From: an uncultured Planctomycetales bacterium
GTDB lineage: Bacteria; Planctomycetota; Planctomycetia; Isosphaerales; Isosphaeraceae
Reading direction: 5' to 3'
Assembly (NCBI GenBank): GCA_937907525.1
Contig: CALCIB010000096.1
Span: forward strand, 1 to 9,366
DNA: 9,366 bases
Shown here: piece after piece, positions 1 through 6,124 of the stretch
How the letters are laid out: each line of letters begins with the position of its first letter
How positions within the stretch are numbered: position 1 is the first letter of the stretch
Program-made: the position numbers and the translations under genes
Notes under the pieces: generated by a model
The model's input: only the letters and a program-made list of their open reading frames with translations
What the model was told of the DNA's origin: nothing
The model's database searches: none

Positions 1-40
1 GGCGGAGAGAGTCGCGCGCGTCATCATGTCGAGTGCTCTT

Positions 41-63
41 GGGGGGAGGGGGGGTAGGGGGGG
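41..63 (+). other. G-tract cluster (possible G-quadruplex)
   Basis: Three guanine runs of 6, 7 and 7 bases are separated by A and by TA. The cluster lies 35 bp beyond the stop codon of the minus-strand lipoprotein gene, so that gene's transcript would carry the C-rich version. The runs meet the textbook pattern for intramolecular G-quadruplex folding if a run is split. No function is shown. The rest of positions 1-97 holds no gene that I can support. Confidence 0.4.
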
Positions 64-97
64 ATCGGCCGGGCCGTCCGATGGGGGACGAGCCGAC

Positions 98-439
98 TCA
101 CTGGGGGGGTTGTTCCTTCTCGACCTCGCCGCCGGCGTTCTTGGGGGCCTCCTTGATGGCGGCCGGGGTTTCCGAGGGCGCGGCGGGTTCCTCGATGACC
201 GTCGGCGAACCGGGCGCCGCGGTCTTGCCGGAATCGGCGGTCTCTTCGTGGGTCGCCGCGGCGGGCGGGGCGGGCGCGGTGGCGTCGACGCTCGGCGGGG
301 CGGGCGCGGTCCTTTCGGTCGCTTCGGCCGGGACCGGCGGGATGTCCGGTTCGGGGGCGACCGGATTGGCGGTTTCGCCGCAGCCGACCAGCGCGGCCGA
401 CACGGTCAGCAGGGCCGCGAGGTTCACTCGGGGACTCAT
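98..439 (-). CDS. Small Pro/Ala/Glu-rich lipoprotein, function unknown
   Basis: This 113-aa protein begins with a lipoprotein signal peptide: a short basic start, a hydrophobic stretch, and a lipobox L17-V-G-C20, so Cys20 should be the lipidated residue. The mature part is low-complexity, rich in Pro, Ala, Glu and Thr and without predicted fold, and ends in an acidic/Pro tail (KEQPPQ). It contains two copies of TAPAPP ten residues apart (44-49 and 54-59). The start is supported by an AAAGGAG ribosome binding site five bases upstream (complement of 445-451). Short lipoproteins of this make are common in planctomycetes, often beside DUF1559 pilin-like genes, but no such gene lies in this window. 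It probably serves as a flexible envelope-anchored linker or spacer; this is inference. The gene is divergent from the beta-helix gene and has its own leader with an inverted repeat. Confidence 0.8.
   Translation of the reverse strand: MSPRVNLAALLTVSAALVGCGETANPVAPEPDIPPVPAEATERTAPAPPSVDATAPAPPAAATHEETADSGKTAAPGSPTVIEEPAAPSETPAAIKEAPKNAGGEVEKEQPPQ
264..310 (-). repeat. Direct repeat of 17 bp with 30-bp period inside the lipoprotein gene
   Basis: A 17-bp G/C-only core ending in GCGCGGT occurs at 264-280 and again, identically, at 294-310. The 30-bp period is a multiple of three and encodes the two TAPAPP motifs ten residues apart, so it is an in-frame coding repeat that could expand or contract without a frameshift. 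Confidence 0.7.
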
Positions 440-469
440 GGATACTCCTTTCGTCTCGTTTCAATGGCC

Positions 470-492
470 GGCTCGCGGGGCGATCGCGAGCC
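470..492 (-). promoter_or_regulatory. Inverted repeat in the leader of the lipoprotein gene
   Basis: Two perfect 8-bp arms, GGCTCGCG and CGCGAGCC, flank a 7-base loop. The element lies 30 bp upstream of the lipoprotein start and just upstream of its ribosome binding site. It could fold as a leader hairpin or serve as an operator. The surrounding DNA is GC-rich, so a chance palindrome is possible. Confidence 0.35.
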
Positions 493-662
493 CCCCGTTT
501 AGCCGGCAAAGCATGTGCCGATCGCGACGATGAAACCAATCCCGCGGAGTGTGGGGGTGGCGTCCGGCTTCCGCGGCGAGTAGAACCGGGGGGGGCGCCT
601 GGGGAGCGCGGCCGACGGGGGTCGAGGTCGGATTCCGAAGCCGTTTTTTCGAGAATAAAACC

Positions 663-2660
663 ATGCCGACGATTCGATGGGGCCTCGTCGTCGCGGCCGT
701 TTGCCTGACGACGGCCGGGGCTTGGGGATGCGAGGGACTTCGAGGCGAGGATCCGGCGGCCGTGGCCGAGGTGGCGGCCGGCAAGCGCGCCGAGGCGCGC
801 GCCTCGTGGTGGGGGTTCGACCCCGTCGAATCGACCCGCGCCTTGCAAGCGGCGATCGACTCGAAGGCCCGCAAGGTCGTCGTCGAGAACATGGGCTCGC
901 CCTGGATCGTCGACGAGATCCGCCTGCGCGGCGACCTGGAGGTCGTCTTCGAGCCCGGCGTGGTCGTCCAGGCGAAGCGCGGGGCGTTCAAGGCGACCAA
1001 CGCCTCGTTGTTCACGGCGACCAGGGCGAAGAACCTCACGCTCCGCGGACCCGGCGCGACGCTCAAGATGTGGCGCGAGGACTACGACGACCCCTCGCGA
1101 TACAAGAAGGCCGAGTGGCGGCACGTCCTGGACTTCAAGAGCTGCGCCGACGTCCGCGTCATCGGCCTGACCCTCTCCGACAGCGGCGGCGACGGCGTCT
1201 ACCTGGGCGTCTCCGGCGGCGGCCCCAACACGAACATATTGATTCAAGACGTCATATGCGAGCGCAATTATCGCCAGGGGATCAGCGTCATCAGCGCCAG
1301 GGGCCTGACCATCGAGCGCTGCGTCTTGAGGGACACGGCCGGCACGTCGCCCATGGCCGGGATCGACTTCGAGCCCAACCGCGCCGGCGAGGAGATCTCC
1401 GACTGCGTGATGCGCGACTGCGTGTCCGAGAACAACGCCGGCGTCGGCTTCGCGTTCTACCTTCGGCCGCTGGACGCCGCGTCGCGGCCGGTGTCCGTGA
1501 GGTTGGAGCGGTGCCGGTCGGTCGGCAACCGCGCGGGCCTCGCCGTCAACGCGGCCGGCCGCGCCGGGGGGGGGACGGTCAAGGGCGAGATCGTCGTTGC
1601 GGACTGCGCGTTCTCGAAGCCCGACGGCGCCGGGCTGTCGGTCGTCCCGAACCCGACCGACGCCCTCGCGATCCGATTCGAGAGATGTCGAATCGTCGAC
1701 GCGAACGCCAGGCGGCCGGACCAGGCGCCGATCCAGTTGGTGAACCAGGCCGGCGACTCGGCGGAGGTCGGGAACGTCGCCTTCGACGACTGCGAGGTGG
1801 TCGACCCCGTGGAGCGCCGGCCGATCGGCTTCCACGACTCGGCCGGCGGCGCGAGGCTGGTCGGCGTGTCGGGCGTCTTGACCGTCGAGCATGCCGGGCG
1901 TCGCGAGACGGTCAAGCTCGACCAGGCGCTGATCGACTCCTGGTTCCCGTTCCAGGCTTACCGAAGGTTCCCGCCTTATCCCGGTCGGAAGGGCCCGTTC
2001 GCGCCGGTCGTCGCCGCGGCCAAGGATCGTTTGGCTTGCGACGTCCGCCAGCGGGCGAGGTCCGAATGGCTGGTCTGGGCCGAGGCCGGCGACGAGGTGG
2101 CGATGACGGTCGTCGTCCAGCCGGTGGGCGAGTCGGCGGCCGTCGCGGCGATCTCCCGGATCGAGCCGTCGGGGAAGGAGACGAAGCTCGGCGCGGTCGA
2201 GGGGATGCGCGACGTCGCCTTCCGCGCCGAGGAGTCGGGGGCGCATCGGCTCGTCTGCGATCCTGGCTCGGCGACGGTCGCCATCGCCAGGATCAATCGG
2301 CGCGTCGCCATGTACGCTCCCGAGAGGCCGACGTTCCACCTGCTCGCCCCCGTCGGTGACCTTGTCTTCTTCGTCCCGGCGGGGACCGAGGCGTTCGCCG
2401 TCCGCGTCACCGGCGAGGGCCCCGGCGAACTCGTCAAGGCGACGCTGCTCGACCCTGCCGGCGAGACCGTCGAGGAACGCGACGACATTGAAGCATATCA
2501 ATTCCTCGTCGAGCGGCCGGTCGCCCCGGAAGGCGCGGTCTGGTCCCTGCGGCTGGCGCGCCCCTCCCAGGGCGTCCTCGAAGACGTCCACGTCGAGTTG
2601 CAAGGTCTCCCCCCGGTCCTGGCCGCCAGCCCCGAGGCGCTCCTGAAGCCCGCGCCGTGA
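663..2660 (+). CDS. Secreted right-handed parallel beta-helix (pectate-lyase-like) protein
   Basis: This 665-aa protein starts with a signal peptide (about 1-22, MPTIRWGLVVAAVC then an AGAWG region); the upstream GTG at 549 would bury this signal, so ATG 663 is chosen. Residues 55-130 form a 'pectate-lyase superfamily' entry segment (STRALQAAID; FEPGVVVQAK; LTLRGPGATL). Residues 155-400 carry repeated short strands of beta-helix type, such as VRVIGLTLSDSGGDGVYLG, ILIQDVICERN, LTIERCVLRD and IRFERCRIVD, with regularly spaced N, C and D. Residues 440-640 look like a beta-sandwich tail (GDEVAMTVVVQPVGE; VKATLLDPAGETVEE). The family includes polysaccharide lyases and GH28-like hydrolases; I cannot assign catalytic residues or a substrate. 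It probably acts in the periplasm or outside the cell. No convincing Shine-Dalgarno sequence precedes the start. The next gene lies 122 bp downstream on the same strand. Confidence 0.85.
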   Translation: MPTIRWGLVVAAVCLTTAGAWGCEGLRGEDPAAVAEVAAGKRAEARASWWGFDPVESTRALQAAIDSKARKVVVENMGSPWIVDEIRLRGDLEVVFEPGVVVQAKRGAFKATNASLFTATRAKNLTLRGPGATLKMWREDYDDPSRYKKAEWRHVLDFKSCADVRVIGLTLSDSGGDGVYLGVSGGGPNTNILIQDVICERNYRQGISVISARGLTIERCVLRDTAGTSPMAGIDFEPNRAGEEISDCVMRDCVSENNAGVGFAFYLRPLDAASRPVSVRLERCRSVGNRAGLAVNAAGRAGGGTVKGEIVVADCAFSKPDGAGLSVVPNPTDALAIRFERCRIVDANARRPDQAPIQLVNQAGDSAEVGNVAFDDCEVVDPVERRPIGFHDSAGGARLVGVSGVLTVEHAGRRETVKLDQALIDSWFPFQAYRRFPPYPGRKGPFAPVVAAAKDRLACDVRQRARSEWLVWAEAGDEVAMTVVVQPVGESAAVAAISRIEPSGKETKLGAVEGMRDVAFRAEESGAHRLVCDPGSATVAIARINRRVAMYAPERPTFHLLAPVGDLVFFVPAGTEAFAVRVTGEGPGELVKATLLDPAGETVEERDDIEAYQFLVERPVAPEGAVWSLRLARPSQGVLEDVHVELQGLPPVLAASPEALLKPAP

Positions 2661-2702
2661 CCGAGTGGAAAACCGACGGGCGAGGAGCGCCAGCGTCCGG
2701 AC

Positions 2703-2731
2703 TTGACGGATCGCGAACCTCGTGCCATACA
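2703..2731 (+). promoter_or_regulatory. Candidate sigma-70-type promoter for the 304-aa protein gene
   Basis: TTGACG (2703-2708, five of six matches to the -35 consensus) is followed after 17 bp by CATACA (2726-2731, only three of six matches to the -10 consensus). It lies in the 122-bp gap, about 50 bp ahead of the ATG at 2783. The good -35 and spacing make it plausible; the poor -10 keeps confidence low. Read-through from the beta-helix gene is the alternative. Confidence 0.25.
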
Positions 2732-2769
2732 CGTCGATCCGAACGTCCCAAGGGCTCATGGAACGCCGC

Positions 2770-2775
2770 AAGGAG
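2770..2775 (+). promoter_or_regulatory. Ribosome binding site AAGGAG that fixes the start at 2783
   Basis: AAGGAG lies seven bases ahead of the ATG at 2783, directly before a signal-peptide-like N-terminus. It argues against the longer reading frame that begins with GTG at 2657 and would overlap the stop codon of the beta-helix gene. Confidence 0.8.
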
Positions 2776-2782
2776 TCTGGCC

Positions 2783-3697
2783 ATGCTTCGACCCGTGAAA
2801 CGCCCGGTTCGCCACGTCTTTCCCCTGATCGCCGCGCTGGCTGCGCTCGCGCCTCGGACGGCGGTCGGGGACGACGCGGACGCCAGGCGAAGGCTGTACG
2901 AGGAGGCACCCGTCGCCTGGGCGAAAATGGCGGCCTACGCCGACGACCTGACCGTCGAGGGCTGGCGGCGCTTCTCCCCGGTCGGTCCCGACCCCGATAA
3001 GCGCTTCCCCGATCGGCGGTCCCTGATCCGATACTCCAGGGCCGGCGAATCCAGCCGCTACGGAGTTATCAACGACCCCGGCGGGTACGGCGAGGCCGTG
3101 GTCGTCACCCCCGACCATTGCTTCGCCCTGCGAAGGAAGTCGGAGTCGTCACCGTACTCGACCGAAGCCTTCTGGTCGGGGCGAACCGGGACGCCCCCGG
3201 GTCTCGACGCCCGCGCGGATTTCGTCGGCATGGTCCGACCGTTCGCGAGGGACGTGCTCGGTCTGCCGCTGGGGATCGAGGGCGACGAGTCGCTGCCGCG
3301 AATGTTCAAGGATCCCGAGTACCGCGTCACGTCCGTCGCCGAGGTCGCGCCGGGCGGGCGGAAACTCGTGAAAATCGAGTACGAATATAATCCAACGTCT
3401 CCGGAAGAATCCCGCTTCCGCGGCTGGTTGCTCCTCGATCCCGCGCGGCTCTGGACGCTCCGTTCCCTGGAGCGCGTCTCCGAATCCCGCCGGCTTGAGA
3501 TCTCCATCAAATACGGCGACGACGACGAGGAGGGCTTTCCCTCGATCCGACGAGTCCACACGCGGTCCTCGCCCCTGGGTGCCGATGCGTCCGAGGGATA
3601 CGTCCACGACTTCGAGGCGACCGTCTGGCGGCGGCGTCCCTCGCCTGAAGAATTCCAGCTTGTCGCGTTCGGAGTCGCCGCGGGCGACGCTCGCTGA
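2783..3697 (+). CDS. Secreted protein of unknown function (304 aa)
   Basis: I do not recognise a named family. The N-terminus is a signal peptide (basic MLRPVKRPVRH, then hydrophobic FPLIAALAALA, with likely cleavage near AVG at 27-29). The mature protein begins with a helical stretch rich in Arg, Ala and Glu (32-52). It continues as alternating strands, for example RSLIRYSRAGESSRYGVI (79-96), KLVKIEYEYNP (194-204), RGWLLLDPARLWTLRSLE (213-230) and RRLEISIKYGDDDE (236-249). This strand pattern, with a 'DPARLWTLRS' turn, recalls the LolA/outer-membrane lipoprotein-sorting fold seen in many planctomycete secreted proteins; that is a fold guess only. The gene ends with tandem stops TGA TAG and converges on the beta-propeller gene. 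Confidence 0.75.
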   Translation: MLRPVKRPVRHVFPLIAALAALAPRTAVGDDADARRRLYEEAPVAWAKMAAYADDLTVEGWRRFSPVGPDPDKRFPDRRSLIRYSRAGESSRYGVINDPGGYGEAVVVTPDHCFALRRKSESSPYSTEAFWSGRTGTPPGLDARADFVGMVRPFARDVLGLPLGIEGDESLPRMFKDPEYRVTSVAEVAPGGRKLVKIEYEYNPTSPEESRFRGWLLLDPARLWTLRSLERVSESRRLEISIKYGDDDEEGFPSIRRVHTRSSPLGADASEGYVHDFEATVWRRRPSPEEFQLVAFGVAAGDAR

Positions 3698-3714
3698 TAG
3701 CGTATCAAAATATC

Positions 3715-3798
3715 CAGGCTTGTGACCACGGTCCTTGTAGGCTGGGTCGAGACCCAACTTGGAGAAGCCTCGGCCCGCGTGGGCTGGGTCCAGACCCA
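3715..3798. repeat. Two tandem 42-bp units, REP-like
   Basis: Two related units follow each other with a 42-bp period. Their best conserved 33-bp parts lie at 3726-3758 and 3768-3800 and share 26 of 33 bases. Each has GTAG or GTGG followed by GCTGGGTC, a two-base turn, and GACCCA(A/G)C. A GTAG-type foot followed by a small palindrome is the design of REP elements mobilised by RAYT (TnpA_REP) transposases. No such transposase gene lies in the window, so the REP assignment is inferred from form only. Confidence 0.6.
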
Positions 3799-3805
3799 GC
3801 CCACG
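3778..3805. repeat. Perfect 13-bp-arm palindrome in the convergent gap
   Basis: CGTGGGCTGGGTC, a two-base CA turn, then GACCCAGCCCACG form a perfect inverted repeat of 28 bp. It belongs to the second REP-like unit. Because it lies between two convergent genes it would form a strong hairpin in both read-through transcripts and could slow or end transcription from either side, or protect 3' ends. No T-tract follows on either strand, so it is not a canonical intrinsic terminator. The sister copy at 3741-3758 is degenerate, with 8-bp arms and one mismatch. Confidence 0.7.
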
Positions 3806-3837
3806 GGATTTGCTCGGATGTACGCCCAAGCAATGGT

Positions 3838-5316
3838 TTACCTTAGTCGGAACTGGAACGAATAAAGGTCGGCGTCGGCGAGGACGAGGCGGAGGCGGAC
3901 GGGGCGGCCGGCGAGCGCGGCGACGTCGGTTCGGCCCTTCCAACTGGCGCGGCGGTCGAGCGAGTCGCCGAAGAGTTCGTCGGCGTCGGCGAGGGCGAAG
4001 CCGGGGATGGGCGTTCCGTCGTCGGCCTGAAGCTCGACGCGGATCGAGCCGGCGGCCGACGTGGCGAAGTTGAGCGAGAGCTCCTCGCCGTTGAAGACGA
4101 CCGGCCTGGTGACGACTTCGCCGGCCGCGCGTTTGGCGTGGAGCGACGCGAAGCCGTCGACGCGGAGCGTCAGCCGCCGCAGCCGCTCCAGCCGCTTCCA
4201 GTGGCCCTCGGGCATGTAGAGCGACAGTTCGGGCGGGGCGTCGGGATCCTCGGCGGGAAGTTCGATCAGGCCGAGCCCGACGTAGCCGTCGCCGTAGACC
4301 CAGTTGTCGCGGGCCTCGGGGCCGGGGGTTATGAACGTCTCGTCCCAGCGGCGGAAGGTCCGGCCGTCGCGGCTGGTCATGAACTGGCAGTCGGTCAGCG
4401 CCGTGCCGAACCGAGGCGAGAACTTCATCCGGTTCTTGCGATGCGCCACGTCCGGCAGGGCGTCGAACGACGGCGACCACGCCCGCTCGACGTACCGCGC
4501 CGGGAAACCCAGAAAGATATGTGGCGCTCGGTAATAGGGTCGGACTTGATTGGTGTACAGGGCTTCGTCGGGGGCGTCGACGAACCGGATCGGCTCGGGT
4601 TCGGACCACTCGCGAAAGTCGGGCGAGGTCGCCACGCGGATGTCGCGAACGCCGTCGTGGAAGTCGCGGACGTAGCACCAGTAATGCTTGCGAACGGGAT
4701 CCCAGAATGCGTTGTTCTGGGTGTCGAACGCCCCCTTGGCGATGATCGGCCGGTCGCCGATCCGCGACCAGTGGATCGCGTCGCTCGACTTGAGCGCGAA
4801 CAGTCCGCCGGGGCCGGAGCTGACGCTTTTGTACTCCTCGCCCGGCCGGCGATCGGGGTTGGGATCCTTGAAGGGGGTGAAGTTGTCGAGGTTCTCGGCG
4901 GCCCAGACGATGTTGTTCTTCCTCGACCCTTCGTACTCGAAGATCCCGAGTTCCGGCTTGTCCCAGTGGACGCCGTCGCGGCTCTCGGCGTAGCAGGCGA
5001 AGAAGGGCCGCGAGGGCATCTTGGTTCCGTCGTCGGTGGTCAGCACGCCCGCGACGTAATACATGCGGAGGATCGGCCCGTCGCGGAAGATCGCGTGGTA
5101 GGACGTCCCCGACCCCTCCCAGGGCGCGTCGTGGCTCAGGACGATCTCGCGCGGGATCGGCCGGTGCAACCTTGACTCGATCCCATCGCGACGCGCGACG
5201 AGCGCCTCGTCCACGAACAACTCGCGTCTCGAACCCAGGTCGACGACCGTCGGCTCGTCGGCCGCCGCGACGGCCCCCGAAAGACAAACGGCCAACGCGA
5301 GCGCGTGAATCCTCAT
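3838..5316 (-). CDS. Secreted five-bladed beta-propeller glycosidase-like protein
   Basis: This 492-aa protein has a signal peptide (MRIHALALAVCLSGAVAAA, cleavage near 19) and then RELFVDEALV, typical of planctomycete and verrucomicrobial GH32/GH43/GH130-like propeller proteins. Blade motifs of the S-x-D-G-x-x-W type recur: ESRDGVHWDKPELG (111-124), KSSDAIHWSRIGDRP (176-190), TSPDFREWSEPEP (230-242) and TSRDGRTFRRWDETF (314-328). A C-terminal beta-sandwich (about 380-492) includes RVDGFASLHAKRAAGEVVTR, FNGEELSLNFATSAAGSIRVE and ADLYSFQF, a tail I recognise from many such proteins. It is exported and probably handles a carbohydrate, but catalytic acids and substrate cannot be named. GAGGAG (complement of 5323-5328) lies six bases before the ATG. 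The gene sits 156 bp downstream of the caspase operon on the same strand and may or may not share its transcript. Confidence 0.85.
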   Translation of the reverse strand: MRIHALALAVCLSGAVAAADEPTVVDLGSRRELFVDEALVARRDGIESRLHRPIPREIVLSHDAPWEGSGTSYHAIFRDGPILRMYYVAGVLTTDDGTKMPSRPFFACYAESRDGVHWDKPELGIFEYEGSRKNNIVWAAENLDNFTPFKDPNPDRRPGEEYKSVSSGPGGLFALKSSDAIHWSRIGDRPIIAKGAFDTQNNAFWDPVRKHYWCYVRDFHDGVRDIRVATSPDFREWSEPEPIRFVDAPDEALYTNQVRPYYRAPHIFLGFPARYVERAWSPSFDALPDVAHRKNRMKFSPRFGTALTDCQFMTSRDGRTFRRWDETFITPGPEARDNWVYGDGYVGLGLIELPAEDPDAPPELSLYMPEGHWKRLERLRRLTLRVDGFASLHAKRAAGEVVTRPVVFNGEELSLNFATSAAGSIRVELQADDGTPIPGFALADADELFGDSLDRRASWKGRTDVAALAGRPVRLRLVLADADLYSFQFRLR

Positions 5317-5370
5317 GGCGGGCTCCTCGACGGCGAGGCGGTGGGAAGGATCGACCGCGCCATTCCAACA

Positions 5371-5397
5371 CGGCGGCGATCCTGGCGCCAGCCGCCG
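5371..5397. repeat. GC-rich inverted repeat between the operon end and the propeller gene
   Basis: Arms CGGCGGC and GCCGCCG enclose 13 bases that overlap a second perfect palindrome, CTGGCGCCAG (5382-5391). It lies 75-100 bp past the stop codon of the last operon gene and 55 bp before the propeller gene start. It could be a 3'-end or leader hairpin, but there is no T-tract and such repeats arise easily at this GC content. Confidence 0.3.
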
Positions 5398-5472
5398 CCG
5401 ATCCGGGGCCTCTCGCGCGTTCGTCGTGGGAAGGCGAATCGACGCCGCGAGCTCCCGCCGCCTCGCGAACCC

Positions 5473-6072
5473 CTACGGCGAGGGGAGCAGCCGGCTCAGC
5501 GGGATCGGGAACGAATGGGTGACGAGCCGCGGACCGGATCGTTCGAGGCCGAGGTCGAACGTCAGTTCCTCCAGCCCGCGCGACTCGCCGGCGCCGATCG
5601 CGCGCCTCAGGGCCGACTCCGCCTGCTCGACGGTCGCGACGGCCTCGGCCGGTAGGACCGTTCCGTCCGGTCCTTTCCCGCCGGGAACGCTCGCGGCGAC
5701 GCGGACGAGCCGCATGGCGGTCGTGACGTTCGCCAATTCCGCCTGGCCGCGAACCGCGACGATCGCCACGCCCGGACGGTCGTCGTCCTCCACCGCCAGG
5801 CCCAGGCGGTCCCACAGCTTCCGATCCGGTCGGAAGACCGTCGGCGCCGGGACCGCGACGGGCGCCGCGGTCGTCGGCGTCGCGGCGGCGACGGAGGCCT
5901 CGGGGCCGACGAACGGCCATCCGATGGTCACGCCGCCGACCTCGAGCGTGATTCTGAACAACGTGAACCCTCCCAGCAAGCTGGCCCCGAGCAGGGCCGG
6001 GACCGAGACGTTCAGGTTCCAGCGCGACGGTCCCGCCTCGGCGGATTCAAGTTTGGATTTCAGGATCGACAT
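5473..6072 (-). CDS. Single-pass membrane protein, function unknown (third gene of the caspase operon)
   Basis: This 199-aa protein shows no family that I recognise. A polar N-terminus of about 20 residues is followed by a hydrophobic segment (about 23-40, VSVPALLGASLLGGFTLF) with a further apolar run to about 55. An Ala/Pro/Thr/Val linker follows (59-79, typical of an extracytoplasmic spacer), then a compact domain from 80 to 195 with strands such as GVAIVAVRG and a helical stretch AEAVATVEQAESALRRAIG. The likely topology is N-in with the C-terminal domain outside. The start at 6072 has AGGAA nine bases upstream (complement of 6082-6086). It follows the caspase-PDZ gene by 52 bp and is probably co-transcribed, so it may be the membrane anchor or partner of that module; this is inference. 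Confidence 0.75.
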   Translation of the reverse strand: MSILKSKLESAEAGPSRWNLNVSVPALLGASLLGGFTLFRITLEVGGVTIGWPFVGPEASVAAATPTTAAPVAVPAPTVFRPDRKLWDRLGLAVEDDDRPGVAIVAVRGQAELANVTTAMRLVRVAASVPGGKGPDGTVLPAEAVATVEQAESALRRAIGAGESRGLEELTFDLGLERSGPRLVTHSFPIPLSRLLPSP

Positions 6073-6124
6073 GGATCGATGTTCCTGTTATTTGGATGCA
6101 TCCGCGGAGGGCTCGGGCGCGCGG

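Noticed and set aside
549..662. GTG start at 549 for the beta-helix protein
   Set aside because: It would add 38 residues of Gly/Arg-rich sequence ahead of an obvious signal peptide at 663.
24..2909. A 961-codon open frame on the minus strand opposite the beta-helix gene
   Set aside because: Its protein is Arg/Asp/Gly/Pro-rich low-complexity without a signal peptide or domain, while the plus-strand frame has a signal peptide and beta-helix repeats. It is a high-GC shadow.
3695..3707. Small hairpin TGATA-GCG-TATCA over the stop codon of the 304-aa gene as a terminator
   Set aside because: Five weak base pairs with no T-tract after it; too unstable to support a call.
3715..3805. CRISPR array
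   Set aside because: Only two units with 26 of 33 matching bases, a spacer of about 9 bp, and no cas gene.
5371..5397. Intrinsic terminator of the caspase operon
   Set aside because: The hairpin is real on paper, but no T-tract follows on the minus strand and the stem is of a kind common by chance at this GC content; kept only as a low-confidence repeat.
3149..5920. A 923-codon minus-strand frame spanning the 304-aa gene, the repeats and the propeller gene
   Set aside because: It runs through the REP-like repeats and several gene boundaries and yields Arg-rich nonsense; the overlapping real genes have clear motifs and ribosome binding sites.
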